Notes under the pieces: model-generated
Seen by the model: the letters and a program-made list of their open reading frames with translations, nothing else
The model's database searches: none
What the model was told of the DNA's origin: nothing
Program-made: the position numbers and the translations under genes
Assembly: GCA_900540475.1 (NCBI GenBank)
Contig: UQGG01000036.1
Span: forward strand, 14,296-78,295
Direction: 5' to 3'
From: an uncultured Robinsoniella sp.
GTDB lineage: Bacteria > Bacillota > Clostridia > Lachnospirales > Lachnospiraceae
Length of the DNA: 64,000 bases
Part shown: positions 26,529 to 35,691 of the stretch, piece after piece
Layout: every line of letters begins with the position of its first letter
Position numbering within the stretch: the first letter of the stretch is position 1

Positions 26529-28814
26529 CTATACAAACAACCTATTCATCTCCCGCTGCATTCTGCTAATCATATCCTGAATTTCATCTTTATCAGGCAT
26601 ACCGCCTTTTTCTAATTTTTTAAGCATTGGCAGCAGATACTTATATATATTATCTTCCACCGATTTTTCGCTGATAATCTTCCCATCCGCTGAAGTCGGA
26701 CTCAGCCTTTTCTTTGACTTTTCAAATTCCCGCAATGCCTTCGGAAGCCACGGATATAAAGAAACCATATCGTAATTGCGATATACGGACATATTCGGAG
26801 ACTGACCTCCTAATATAGTGTGAGGGATAGCAATCTCCGATCCCGACGCCCATTTGATAAATTTAAATGCATGTTCAGCCTTTTTGGAAGTATTTGTGAT
26901 TCCCAGACACCACCCCGCCATAACCGAAGTGCCTGGAAGCGTTGTATAGTCAAAATCATTAATAATAGATGAATTAGAACGCTCAACAATATCTGTTGCG
27001 TAATTATAAAAGGTACATACCATTGCTGTTTCTCCTGCTATAAAATGCTGTACGGTATCACATGGCCTGTCACTTAAAAAATCCGGTGTAGAATACCGCA
27101 CCGCTTCCAATAAATTACATACCCCCTTTTTAATAGCATGGGTTTTCATAACAATACCATTTTGACTGTTATATAAATCACCATCATAGTCCCATATCCT
27201 GGGCATTAATTCGCAGACCAGCTGTTCCGGGTACGAAATAGACATGGCATGCCCGTATGGCACCGGGGAATCAGGATTATAAGATCTTGTGAAAAATTTA
27301 GCCAAAGTATTAAACTGAAACCAGGTACGAGGAATTTTCAGCGGTACCATGAATCTTTTGTCCAAGTCCCTGGCAAGACTTTCACTCTGAAATAAACTCT
27401 TTCTGTAAAATAAAAGCTGTGTACATGCCATATAAGGCAGAGCATAATGCCGGTCTTTAAACATACTATAATTATTCAATGTACCTGTAAGATAATATTC
27501 GGTATGAAAATCAGAATCCTGCATCATCTCATCCAGACACAGCAAATATCCTTTATCCGCAAAATAAGAAAGCCATGGCAAATCAAATAAAATAACATCT
27601 ATGTCATCTCTGCCGCTCTGGAAATAATCACAAATATATTCAAAAGCATTTTCGGGAAGCACCCTTTCTATCCGCACATTTATTTTCTCTTTAGCATAAA
27701 AATCAATCAGCAGTTTGGATAAACCACAGACGGAACTCTCATCATCTAATAAAAGAACACATATCTCATCCTGAAATACCAGTTTCTTATTTTCTTCAGT
27801 AGATACCCGGTAGTTCTTAATCTCTTTGAAATTAAAACTATCCTGAAAGCTTAATTCTTTTTTTTCGAATACGATTGGAGATTTAATATTTTTTAACAGC
27901 AGGTTCCCCGCTGCCTCTCCCATATTATAAGCGGAACGGGATGTTTTAATGATTGTTGAATCGTGATAGAATACATCATCTACTGCATCCCCTGTGGTAA
28001 CAATCGATATATGTTTCCATTCATCTATATGATATATTTTCATTGCATATTTAATACCTTCTGCCAACCGGTAAGAAGTAGTAAAAATGATATCTGGTAT
28101 CATCTGTGCATTTTCGAATAACTGAATTCCTGCACGGAATCCACACTCTCTAATGGCTGTCGTAAAAATAATTATATTTTCCTCATAAGAGATGCCCTTC
28201 CCTTGAAATGCCTCCTGATACCCCTTTAAAGCCATTTTGTTTTCTGCAAATTCACTGGGACCCAGTATCATAGCTATTTTACGAAATCCTTTATTCAGTA
28301 CATCATTGGTAAGCTGATAAAATAAATCTAAGAGGTCTACAGATATAAAATTACATTCCAGTTCCTCCGGTCTGTGATCAATTAAAACGTAAGGAATTCT
28401 GGAACGCTCCAGTTTTTCAAATATGGAAAAATTATCAGGCTGACAGGAATACAGGATAAGGCCGGAGACCTTTCTTCCGATGAGATGCAGCACCGTTTTC
28501 GTCTCTTTTTCTGTGTTATTATCCGTTAAACCAAGCACAAAATTTTGATTATATTGGGAGAAATACCCTTTGATACTGCTTATGATTTTTTCTAAATATG
28601 GATCAGAAATATTGGGAAATACAATACCTATATCATTATTTTTCTGCATTCGAAGCTCTCTTCCTGAATTATGAACTATATAATTCAGGTTACTGATTGC
28701 TGCGTCAATTCGGGCTGCTGTATCTTCTCCCACCTTTTTTTTATTGTTAATATAATTAGAGACAGTAGCGATTGAGACACCTGACTGCCTGGCTACATCT
28801 TTGATATTTGCCAT
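26529..28814 (-). CDS. LacI-family regulator fused to a family 1 solute-binding domain
   Basis: 761 residues, more than twice a normal LacI protein. Residues 1-46 are a LacI helix-turn-helix (IKDVARQSGVSIATVSNYIN). Residues about 60-330 form the usual LacI ligand-binding core (NDIGIVFPNISDPYLEKI, VSGLILYSCQPDN). From about 345 to 750 there is a complete MalE/LplA-like binding domain without signal peptide (DVILFDLPWLSYFADKGYLLCLDEMM; ALPYMACTQLLFYRKSLF; AGETAMVCTFYNYATDIV; CLGITNTSKKAEHAFKFIKW). A cytoplasmic binding-protein domain on a repressor implies two ligand inputs, or sensing of an imported oligosaccharide. The start is backed by AAAAGGAG. It is divergent from the hydrolase/importer operon, its likely target. 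Confidence 0.92.
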   Translation of the reverse strand: MANIKDVARQSGVSIATVSNYINNKKKVGEDTAARIDAAISNLNYIVHNSGRELRMQKNNDIGIVFPNISDPYLEKIISSIKGYFSQYNQNFVLGLTDNNTEKETKTVLHLIGRKVSGLILYSCQPDNFSIFEKLERSRIPYVLIDHRPEELECNFISVDLLDLFYQLTNDVLNKGFRKIAMILGPSEFAENKMALKGYQEAFQGKGISYEENIIIFTTAIRECGFRAGIQLFENAQMIPDIIFTTSYRLAEGIKYAMKIYHIDEWKHISIVTTGDAVDDVFYHDSTIIKTSRSAYNMGEAAGNLLLKNIKSPIVFEKKELSFQDSFNFKEIKNYRVSTEENKKLVFQDEICVLLLDDESSVCGLSKLLIDFYAKEKINVRIERVLPENAFEYICDYFQSGRDDIDVILFDLPWLSYFADKGYLLCLDEMMQDSDFHTEYYLTGTLNNYSMFKDRHYALPYMACTQLLFYRKSLFQSESLARDLDKRFMVPLKIPRTWFQFNTLAKFFTRSYNPDSPVPYGHAMSISYPEQLVCELMPRIWDYDGDLYNSQNGIVMKTHAIKKGVCNLLEAVRYSTPDFLSDRPCDTVQHFIAGETAMVCTFYNYATDIVERSNSSIINDFDYTTLPGTSVMAGWCLGITNTSKKAEHAFKFIKWASGSEIAIPHTILGGQSPNMSVYRNYDMVSLYPWLPKALREFEKSKKRLSPTSADGKIISEKSVEDNIYKYLLPMLKKLEKGGMPDKDEIQDMISRMQREMNRLFV

Positions 28815-28864
28815 CCTGAAGATCTCCTTTTACATAATAGACTACCATATTTCAATATTAACTA

Positions 28865-28893
28865 AGTATACTTAAGCAGATAAATAAATGCAA
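28865..28893 (-). promoter_or_regulatory. Sigma-A promoter of the LacI-fusion gene
   Basis: On the minus strand TTGCAT (28893-28888), a 17-base spacer and TATACT (28870-28865) end about 50 bases before the start codon. The -10 box lies in a perfect 12-base palindrome TAAGTATACTTA (28863-28874), which could be an autoregulatory site. Confidence 0.7.
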
Positions 28894-28905
28894 GTTAATA
28901 ATTGA

Positions 28906-28919
28906 GTTAAACGTTTTAC
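28906..28919. promoter_or_regulatory. LacI-type operator between the divergent promoters
   Basis: GTTAAACGTTTTAC is an imperfect palindrome centred on CG, the classical LacI/CcpA-type form (one mismatched pair). It lies between the promoter of the LacI-fusion gene and that of the hydrolase gene, so one bound repressor could affect both. Confidence 0.65.
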
Positions 28920-28939
28920 TAATTGATGGTGATATGGAA

Positions 28940-28968
28940 TTGAATCAGCTTTTTTACTATGTTATACT
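28940..28968 (+). promoter_or_regulatory. Sigma-A promoter of the hydrolase/importer operon
   Basis: TTGAAT (28940-28945), a 17-base spacer and TATACT (28963-28968). Transcription would start near 28975, which places the ATG at 28934 upstream of the promoter and selects ATG 29000 as the gene start. Confidence 0.75.
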
Positions 28969-28999
28969 CAATCTATTAAAAAGAAAGGACAAATCGCTA

Positions 29000-29881
29000 A
29001 TGGAATTCAATAAATTTTTTTACAGCCGTGGCGTTAAAAAATCTATAGTTATCAATATCGATGAACTATCTTTTGATCAAAAATCTCCCATTATTATACT
29101 CTGTCACGGACACTCCAGACATAAGAATGACGGACTTGATATTTTGTCAGATAACTTAGTCAAAAATGGATTTTGTACTGCGAGATTTGATTTTAGAGGA
29201 TGCAGTTCACTAGACTCTGACCGATATGAATTATACTGTGCTACTCAATGGCCGGAAGATCTTATGAGCGCTATCTCTTATGTCTCTACCCTCCCCTGTG
29301 TGGATAAAAAGCGGATCGGGGTAGCCGGAATCAGTATGGGAGCCTCCACTGCAGTATATGTCAGCGGCATTGATCCTCGGATTAAAAGTACCGTCTCCAT
29401 GTCCGGAATCGGAAATTGCTATGAATGGATGAAAGGTGTCTGGAACAGGAATGAAGGAGACTTTCAATATTTCTTAAAAATCTTAGAAAAAGACGATGAG
29501 ATATCAGCTGCTACGGGTAAATCCCAGCTGATTCATACGCTGGATATGTATCATTCCAGCGAAAAAGAAAAAAAGGATCTCCAACTGGACAGCTTCCTGA
29601 ATAATGACATCAACGCATTCGTCTCACTGTCATCACTTCGCAATATGATGAGTTACAGACCGATTGAAAAATGCGGCTCTATTCATCATCCTATCTTCTT
29701 TGCCCATGGTGATAAGGATGAACTGGTACCCTTTGAGGAATCCATGCAGATGTACCATGCGGCAGCATCTTCTGTTAAAAAAATAAAAAGCTATGAGGGT
29801 ATTGAACATAATATCCCTATGGATCCAAATCGTTATATTGTTTTTGAAGACATTTCCAAATGGTTTCAAGAAACTTTATAA
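29000..29881 (+). CDS. Alpha/beta hydrolase
   Basis: About 293 residues from ATG 29000 (MEFNKFFYSRG), with AAAGGA upstream. The longer frame from 28934 starts before the promoter. The fold's landmarks are in order: oxyanion region IILCHGHSRHKNDG, nucleophile elbow GISMGAS (Ser), acid in AHGDKDELVPFE (Asp) and catalytic His in EGIEHNIP. No signal peptide, so cytoplasmic. Esterase or deacylase action on an imported sugar ester is a reasonable guess, because the gene leads the Rbs-type importer operon. Families of this type also include peptidases and thioesterases, so the substrate is open. Confidence 0.88.
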   Translation: MEFNKFFYSRGVKKSIVINIDELSFDQKSPIIILCHGHSRHKNDGLDILSDNLVKNGFCTARFDFRGCSSLDSDRYELYCATQWPEDLMSAISYVSTLPCVDKKRIGVAGISMGASTAVYVSGIDPRIKSTVSMSGIGNCYEWMKGVWNRNEGDFQYFLKILEKDDEISAATGKSQLIHTLDMYHSSEKEKKDLQLDSFLNNDINAFVSLSSLRNMMSYRPIEKCGSIHHPIFFAHGDKDELVPFEESMQMYHAAASSVKKIKSYEGIEHNIPMDPNRYIVFEDISKWFQETL

Positions 29882-29915
29882 ATAAATATCTATTTAAGAA
29901 AAAGGAGAATGAATT

Positions 29916-30959
29916 ATGAAAACGAAATTATTAACTGTTCTACTGTGTACAACAATGGTCACCGGACTTTTGACTGGCTGTGCTTCAGCATCGAAGGATA
30001 CTGCCGGGAAATCTACGGAGACCGCTTCCACTACCGCTGATACGAAGGCATCTGAAGCATCGAAAGCTTCGGATGAAGCTAAAACCACATCTAATTTAAA
30101 AATAGGTGTCACCTACTGTCTGCTCAGTGCACCGGCTGTAAAAGTTTTCGCACAGGGTATACAGGAAAAAGCAAAGGAACTTGGAATCGAACTGATTGAA
30201 CTGGACGGAGGCTGGGACCCCACAAAACAAACGGATCAGATCAACTCTCTGGTATCACAGAAAGTGGATGGCATTGTTTTAAACCCGGTTGATGGAACAT
30301 CCATCATTCCTGCCGTAAAAGCTGCACATGAAGCCGGAATTCCGGTTGTCATGGGTGCTATGAATATTGATGAGAGCGCCAGCGAATACGTTACTTCATT
30401 CGTAGGAGCTGATGATCAGGATGTGGGAAAATCTGCAGGTGAGATGCTGAAAAAAGCCCTGGGCGAAAAGGGCGGCAAAGTTGCCATTGTTGAAGGTACC
30501 GCCGGAACCTCCGCACAAATCCTGAGAACAAAAGGTTTTGAAGAAGCAGTTGCCGGAAGCAATATTGAAATCGTAACGAAACTGGCCGGAGACTATGATA
30601 AAGCAAAAGCAATGACTGTTACAGAAGACATTCTTACCAAATATCCTGATATTGCTGGTATCTGGGTACACGATGATACGATGTGCGTGGGCGTTGTACA
30701 GGCTATGAAATCTATGGGCGTAACAGGGAAAGATGTTGCAGTTGTTAGTTATAACGGAAGTAAAGCAGGTGCAGACATGGTTAAATCCGGTGAAATTATC
30801 GCTACATCCGTACAGCCACTTGTTGAGGAAGGACGTACCTCTATTGACGTTCTTGTAAAAGCAATTAACGGTGAAAAAGTTGAAAGCTGGTATAAAGATA
30901 AGATAGATCTCTTAGACTCCACAAACGTAAATGATTACGACCCAGCCCTTCTCTGGTAA
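29916..30959 (+). CDS. Rbs-type sugar-binding lipoprotein
   Basis: 347 residues. The lipoprotein signal ends in LLTGC (Cys22), followed by a Ser/Thr/Ala/Lys-rich tether to about residue 55. The periplasmic-binding-protein type I domain has two lobes (LKIGVTYCLLSAPAVKVFAQGIQEKAKE; QINSLVSQKVDGIVLNPVDG; GGKVAIVEGTAGTSAQILRTKGFEEAV; DIAGIWVHDDTMCVGVVQAM), as in ribose, galactose and allose binding proteins. The ribosome-binding site is AAAAAGGAG. It lies 34 bases after the hydrolase and abuts the ATPase gene. The ligand is probably a monosaccharide or autoinducer-like sugar. Confidence 0.94.
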   Translation: MKTKLLTVLLCTTMVTGLLTGCASASKDTAGKSTETASTTADTKASEASKASDEAKTTSNLKIGVTYCLLSAPAVKVFAQGIQEKAKELGIELIELDGGWDPTKQTDQINSLVSQKVDGIVLNPVDGTSIIPAVKAAHEAGIPVVMGAMNIDESASEYVTSFVGADDQDVGKSAGEMLKKALGEKGGKVAIVEGTAGTSAQILRTKGFEEAVAGSNIEIVTKLAGDYDKAKAMTVTEDILTKYPDIAGIWVHDDTMCVGVVQAMKSMGVTGKDVAVVSYNGSKAGADMVKSGEIIATSVQPLVEEGRTSIDVLVKAINGEKVESWYKDKIDLLDSTNVNDYDPALLW

Positions 30960-30986
30960 ATGAATCAATACGAAATGAGGGTATTT

Positions 30987-32498
30987 ATGAAGCCAACAGC
31001 AGATGACTACATCTTAAACTTAAACCATATTATCAAAACATTTCCAGGGGTAACAGCCTTAAATGATATCTCTTTAAAGGTCAGACGAGGCGAAATACTT
31101 GGGCTTGTGGGAGAAAATGGAGCCGGTAAATCTACACTTATGAAGGTGCTTACCGGCGTAATTCCAAAAGACTCCGGCACCATAGAAATTGACCAGAGGG
31201 AAGTACGGATCTCTTCCCCTCTGGAAGCCCAGAAGCTTGGACTGAGTATCATATTTCAAGAATTTAATCTGGTTAATTCCCTTAGCATAGCAGAAAATAT
31301 TTTTGTAGGAAGACTAAAAAAAAGGGGGCTTCGAGGCATTGATTGGAAAAATATTTATGAAGAAGCCGCCATTCTCCTTCAAAATGTAGGTCTGTCCATA
31401 GATCCGAAAGAAAAAGTGGAGAACTTAAGCGTTGCCCGCAAACAGATGACTGAAATCGCAAAGGCTTTATCCTTTCACTCTAAAATTATTATTATGGATG
31501 AACCTTCCGCAACCTTGACATCTAAGGAATTAGACAATCTATTTGGGATTATCGATCAGCTAAAAGCATCCGGTATTACCATTATCTACATCTCCCATCG
31601 CTTAGATGAAATTTTCCGCCTCTGTGACCGCGTAACCATAATGCGGGATGGTGCTCTTATTGATACCAAACCAATTCAGGAACTGACAAAAGAAACCATC
31701 ATATCTAAAATGGTGGGAAGAAACATGGACCAGGAATATCCCCCACGAGAAGGAACTTACCAGTCAGAGGTTGTATTAGAAGCAAAAAATCTTACGCGGG
31801 ATAACGCTTTCAAAAATATTTCCTTTCAGTTGCATAAAGGTGAACGGCTTGGCATTGCAGGACTGGTCGGTTCAGGACGAACAGAAATTGTCCGCTGCAT
31901 CTTCGGCGCTGATCAGTTGACTTCCGGAACAATAACCTTAAACGGAAATTCAGTTCATATAAATTCTCCCAGAAATGCCATTGATATGGGTATTGCCTTT
32001 GTTACCGAAGACAGGAAAAACCAGGGGCTGATCCTGGAAGAGTCTCTGAGTGTCAACACCAGTCTGGCTGCCTTACAAAAAGTTACATCCTTGGGGTTCG
32101 TAAACAAATCTCTTGAAAAGAAAGCTGCACTTTCCTATATTAAAAAACTTCATACCAAAACATCCGGTACGGAAACTTCCGCATTGAGTTTAAGTGGAGG
32201 CAATCAGCAAAAAGTCGTTCTGGCAAAATGGCTTTTTACGGATGCACAGATTATTATATTAGACGAACCCACAAGAGGAATCGACGTAGGTGCCAAGTAC
32301 GAACTTTACCAGCTGATAAATCAATTGGCAGACGCTGGGAAATCCATCCTGATTATTTCATCAGAATTACCGGAAATAATTAATATGAGTGACCGGCTCC
32401 TGGTAATTCATGAAGGAAAGCTAAAAGGGGAATTATGCGGAGCGGAAAAGACCCCTGAGAATATTATGAAAACTGCAATCTTAAAGGAGGAAAAATGA
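30987..32498 (+). CDS. Rbs-type sugar ABC transporter ATPase (duplicated ABC domains)
   Basis: About 503 residues, starting at ATG 30987 (MKPTADDY), with GAGGG 6 bases upstream; the ATG at 30960 directly after the preceding stop has no site. Two ATPase halves are present. Half 1 has GENGAGKST, a degenerate signature region (LSVARKQM) and IIMDEPSATLT. Half 2 has GLVGSGRTE (a degenerate Walker A, normal for this family), LSGGNQQK and IILDEPTRGID. This is the layout of RbsA/MglA. The stop overlaps the next start (ATGA). Confidence 0.95.
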   Translation: MKPTADDYILNLNHIIKTFPGVTALNDISLKVRRGEILGLVGENGAGKSTLMKVLTGVIPKDSGTIEIDQREVRISSPLEAQKLGLSIIFQEFNLVNSLSIAENIFVGRLKKRGLRGIDWKNIYEEAAILLQNVGLSIDPKEKVENLSVARKQMTEIAKALSFHSKIIIMDEPSATLTSKELDNLFGIIDQLKASGITIIYISHRLDEIFRLCDRVTIMRDGALIDTKPIQELTKETIISKMVGRNMDQEYPPREGTYQSEVVLEAKNLTRDNAFKNISFQLHKGERLGIAGLVGSGRTEIVRCIFGADQLTSGTITLNGNSVHINSPRNAIDMGIAFVTEDRKNQGLILEESLSVNTSLAALQKVTSLGFVNKSLEKKAALSYIKKLHTKTSGTETSALSLSGGNQQKVVLAKWLFTDAQIIILDEPTRGIDVGAKYELYQLINQLADAGKSILIISSELPEIINMSDRLLVIHEGKLKGELCGAEKTPENIMKTAILKEEK

Positions 32499-33478
32499 GA
32501 GAAAAACTGTTTCAATTTTCTAATTTAATCTTGCTGCTTATTTTTATCCTGATTGCATCATTCACAGCAGATCATTTTTTAACCGTTCAAAACTTAATTA
32601 ATGTAATCCGGCAATGCTGCATTCTTGGACTTTTAACCATAGGTATGTCCTTTGTATTAATCTGCGGGCATATGGATCTCTCTATTGGAAGCATCATGAC
32701 ATTTACCGGTATCATCGCCATTTCTTTCAGTTCAAAAATGCCTGCTGTTCCCGCTATACTATCTGCACTTTTTGTGGGAATCCTATGTGGCTTGGTAAAT
32801 GGGCTCATTGTTGTCCTCACCCATGCCAACTCCGGAGAATCCCTTATGATCACCTTTGGAACCCAGTTACTCTTTTCCGCATTCAGCCTGTTATACACAC
32901 AGGGCTTTTCCCTGGAAGGAAGCACTTCCGGCTTCTATAATGCAATCGGAACCGGAAGTATCGGAAAATATCTACCTGTACCGGTCATCCTCTTTATCCT
33001 TTTCTCTGTTATATTATCGATTATCGAGAGCCGCACAGCTTTTGGACGAAAAGTGCACATCACAGGTTTTAACACCGTATGCAGTCATTTATCGGGGATA
33101 CAGACTGGACTTGTAAAGTTAATATGCTATGGAATATCAGGTCTCATGGCTGGTGCGGCAGCAATTGTTCTAACCTCCCGTACCCTGGGCGCAACGCCTA
33201 CAGCCGGAACCGGATATGAAATGGATGCCATTGTGGCTGCCGTTTTAGGCGGAATCAGCCTTTCAGGCGGTGTTGGAAGTATCGGCAAAGCCTTTGTTGG
33301 GGTTCTCACTTTAGGTGTCCTGGGAAATGCAATGAACTTGCTGGGATTTCAGACGTTTGACCAGAATATTGTAAAAGGTCTTGTATTAATTCTGGCTATC
33401 GCCTTTGAGGTCTGGAACCGCAAGCAAAATATGCAAAACAGGAGGACAAAAAATGTTAAACTTCAGGAAAATCATTAG
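32495..33478 (+). CDS. Rbs-type ABC transporter permease 1
   Basis: 327 residues, overlapping the ATPase gene by four bases. About nine membrane helices, with the RbsC-family blocks MSFVLICGHMDLSIGSIMTFTG, GRKVHITGFNTVCSHLSGI and AIVAAVLGGISLSGGVGSIGKAFVGVL. The ribosome-binding site AAAGGAGG lies in the end of the ATPase gene. A second permease of the same family follows, so the channel is probably a heterodimer, as in the Lsr-type and some xylitol or ribose systems. Confidence 0.94.
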   Translation: MREKLFQFSNLILLLIFILIASFTADHFLTVQNLINVIRQCCILGLLTIGMSFVLICGHMDLSIGSIMTFTGIIAISFSSKMPAVPAILSALFVGILCGLVNGLIVVLTHANSGESLMITFGTQLLFSAFSLLYTQGFSLEGSTSGFYNAIGTGSIGKYLPVPVILFILFSVILSIIESRTAFGRKVHITGFNTVCSHLSGIQTGLVKLICYGISGLMAGAAAIVLTSRTLGATPTAGTGYEMDAIVAAVLGGISLSGGVGSIGKAFVGVLTLGVLGNAMNLLGFQTFDQNIVKGLVLILAIAFEVWNRKQNMQNRRTKNVKLQENH

Positions 33479-34394
33479 TGAGCAGAAACCTTTTATTGTA
33501 CTCCTGGCTATTATAATTGTAATGAGTTTTGCTTCGTCATTTTTCTTTACCATCGATAATATTACGAATATCTTAATTCAGGCATCCATTTACGGAATTA
33601 TGGCATGCGGTATGACTTTTGCAATAATCGGAGGGGATTTTGATTTATCCGTTGGTTCTATTATGGCTTTGTCCGGCTTAATCAGCGTACTTGCAGAACC
33701 TTATACCGGGCAGGTTTTTTCCATTATTTTGGGTATTCTCACAGCCTGCCTCCTGGGTCTCCTGAATGGATTTTTAATTGCAAAATGCCATATCAGTTCC
33801 TTTATCGCTACAATCGGAACTTCTTATATTATAAAAGGAGTTGCACTAAAAATATCGGATGGCAATCCCATCAGCAGTCAAAATAGCTGGTATGCACTCA
33901 TTGGAAATGGAAAACTTTTTGGCATTCCTTTCCTGATTTTAATTCTGATCGCTCTGGTTCTGGCAACCTGGTATATTTTAACCTCTACCCGCTTTGGAAG
34001 AAATATCTATACTATGGGTGGAAATGCAGAAGTTGCACACAACAGCGGCATTCATGTTGAATTTTATAAAATATCGGTATTTATTTTAAGTGGATTTGCA
34101 GCAGGTATAGCAGGGATTCTAAATTCTTCAAAGCTAAATACTGCCTCTGCCCTGCAAGGAGACAACGCAGCGCTCTCAGTCATCACCGGAGTCGTAATCG
34201 GAGGTACCAGCCTGATTGGCGGAGTCGGAAGCATTGGGAAAAGTATCGTTGGAATCCTGATATTCAGTGTCATTACAAATGCGCTTGATTTATTAGGCGT
34301 ATTTTCCTACTATCAGACAGCCATCAGGGGGATTCTTCTTATATTCATTATTGGCATGGGTGCCTGGAGCAGGGCACAAAGTAAAAATGAGTAA
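33453..34394 (+). CDS. Rbs-type ABC transporter permease 2
   Basis: About 313 residues, starting at ATG 33453 (MLNFRKIISEQ), with AGGAGG 7 bases upstream; the frame opens earlier at 33405 but without a site. It overlaps the first permease by 26 bases. The helices and family blocks (MTFAIIGGDFDLSVGSIMALSG; GRNIYTMGGNAEVAHNSGI; VITGVVIGGTSLIGGVGSIGKSIVGIL) match RbsC. It is the last gene of the operon, and its stop codon lies in a terminator stem. Confidence 0.94.
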   Translation: MLNFRKIISEQKPFIVLLAIIIVMSFASSFFFTIDNITNILIQASIYGIMACGMTFAIIGGDFDLSVGSIMALSGLISVLAEPYTGQVFSIILGILTACLLGLLNGFLIAKCHISSFIATIGTSYIIKGVALKISDGNPISSQNSWYALIGNGKLFGIPFLILILIALVLATWYILTSTRFGRNIYTMGGNAEVAHNSGIHVEFYKISVFILSGFAAGIAGILNSSKLNTASALQGDNAALSVITGVVIGGTSLIGGVGSIGKSIVGILIFSVITNALDLLGVFSYYQTAIRGILLIFIIGMGAWSRAQSKNE

Positions 34395-34424
34395 GTCTTT
34401 TCGACTTACTCACTTTATTTTAAA
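34388..34424 (+). terminator. Intrinsic terminator of the hydrolase/importer operon
   Basis: GAGTAAGTC and GACTTACTC enclose TTTTC and are followed by ACTTTATTTTAA. The stop codon TAA of the last permease gene is part of the left arm. Confidence 0.85.
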
Positions 34425-34430
34425 TTTCTC

Positions 34431-34772
34431 TTACTTCCACATCTTCCAGACATCCGGCTGAAATCCCACTGTGGCAGATGTTCCATTTCTCACAATCGGT
34501 GTCTTTAAAATCTGCTGATTCTCCAGTATCTTTTCTGCCTTATCTTCCTCCGCAATGTACCTGACCAGTGCCAGTGCATCCTTGTCCCTGCACTTTTCAT
34601 CCAGCATATTGTCAAGCCCGCCCACTGCCTGCTTTACCTTTGTGAATTCTCCTTTGCTCATTCCTTTTTCTTTCAGATCAATAAACTGAAAAGAAACGCC
34701 CCGTTCTTTGAAATACCGTTGTGCCTTTTTCGTATCGAAACATTTCGTTGTACCAAATATTTGTATATTCAT
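34431..34772 (-). CDS. ArsC/Spx-family thioredoxin-fold protein
   Basis: About 113 residues, starting at ATG 34772 (MNIQIFGTTKCFDTKKAQRYF), one base after the YwbE stop. The ArsC fold is clear (FIDLKEKGMSKGEFTKVKQAVGG; LKTPIVRNGTSATVGFQPDVW). The active-site region has a single cysteine in TTKCFDTKK, so it is neither a CxxC Spx nor an arsenate reductase with the full HX3CX3R motif. Similar short proteins are annotated only as arsenate-reductase-related. A redox or stress role is likely; arsenate reduction is not supported. Confidence 0.85.
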   Translation of the reverse strand: MNIQIFGTTKCFDTKKAQRYFKERGVSFQFIDLKEKGMSKGEFTKVKQAVGGLDNMLDEKCRDKDALALVRYIAEEDKAEKILENQQILKTPIVRNGTSATVGFQPDVWKMWK

Positions 34773-34773
34773 T

Positions 34774-34977
34774 TTAATTATCCCTTTCAACAATATCCTG
34801 TACTCTGCCAACGATTCCACCTTCCAGCATCACTTTAATGCCTCTTGGATGATTCTGTGAATTTGTCAAGATGCGCTGCACCACGCCTTCCGTAAGTTTT
34901 CCGGTTCGCTGATCCTGTTTCTGCACAACCAAAACAGCCGCACCAATTTTTATATTCTTTCTTACTGTTCCATCCAT
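34774..34977 (-). CDS. ywbE: YwbE-family small protein
   Basis: 67 residues. The whole sequence fits the conserved YwbE/DUF2196 family (IGAAVLVVQKQDQRTGKLTEGVVQRILTNS, then HPRGIKVMLEGGIVGRVQDI), a small KOW-like beta-barrel found in Firmicutes and Bacteroidetes. The function is not known. It is cotranscribed with the ArsC-like gene, with an AAAGGCGG site upstream. Confidence 0.9.
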   Translation of the reverse strand: MDGTVRKNIKIGAAVLVVQKQDQRTGKLTEGVVQRILTNSQNHPRGIKVMLEGGIVGRVQDIVERDN

Positions 34978-35082
34978 GTATTACTTCCGCCTTTCCGTTA
35001 TTCCTGATTCCGTCCCCAAGTATATAGATCGCTTCTGTTATCTTCCGTTATCTTTTTGCCACCTTCAGATATTAATTAATAT

Positions 35083-35691
35083 TTACTTTCGTCTAAAATG
35101 AAGATAGGATAAAACTCCAACCGGAATGAAGTACATGCACCAAAATTCCAGCACTGCAACACCTGCAAAATCACCGCCAGGCATATCCTTTTGAAACACA
35201 CCTGACATTGGGATCAGCAAACAGCTAATAAAGAAAATCCCATGAATCAGAAGCAGCCGTTTTAACCATTTATCCGATTTTGTTGTTGCTTCCATGGTTA
35301 GACCAGCGAAAAATGTCGCCAGCGCCATAAGTCCATAGCCCAGAAGATCATAACTGAAAAATAATCCCATACTCTGAAAATCAATGATCCCAAGCGCCTG
35401 ATCATTCAATCCGCCATCCGCAACAGCTGTCAGCTGTGCAAAGTAAACTACAAGAATAATAACCATATAAGCAGCTGCAAAAAGCATTGCGGTAAACCCT
35501 GCTGTTTTTCTTGCTTCACTGCTGTAAAAGCAGTAAGCCGCGATCATGGGAACAAAACTAAAAGCAATAAACATACATATGAAATAGCTTGCGTAACTCT
35601 TTCCAAGCAGCATGCACAAAGCAAAACCAGCCACTGCCACAACATTAACTGCCGAGCTGTACATCCCTATTTTTTTATTTATGTCTTTCAT
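35083..35691 (-). CDS. Integral membrane protein of unknown function
   Basis: About 202 residues from ATG 35691 (MKDINKKIGMYSS), preceded by GGAGG; the start overlaps the end of the TetR gene by 17 bases. Six membrane helices alternate with short loops (AVNVVAVAGFALCMLL, YFICMFIAFSFVPMIAAYCF, AMLFAAAYMVIILVVYFA, YGLMALATFFAGLTM and others). No transporter motif is recognised. Its coupling to the TetR gene suggests it is the regulated function, perhaps in membrane stress. Confidence 0.8.
   Translation of the reverse strand: MKDINKKIGMYSSAVNVVAVAGFALCMLLGKSYASYFICMFIAFSFVPMIAAYCFYSSEARKTAGFTAMLFAAAYMVIILVVYFAQLTAVADGGLNDQALGIIDFQSMGLFFSYDLLGYGLMALATFFAGLTMEATTKSDKWLKRLLLIHGIFFISCLLIPMSGVFQKDMPGGDFAGVAVLEFWCMYFIPVGVLSYLHFRRK

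Noticed and set aside
34431..34772. Arsenate reductase
   Set aside because: Only the fold matches. The arginine set and cysteine pattern for arsenate reduction are incomplete, and no ars genes are nearby.
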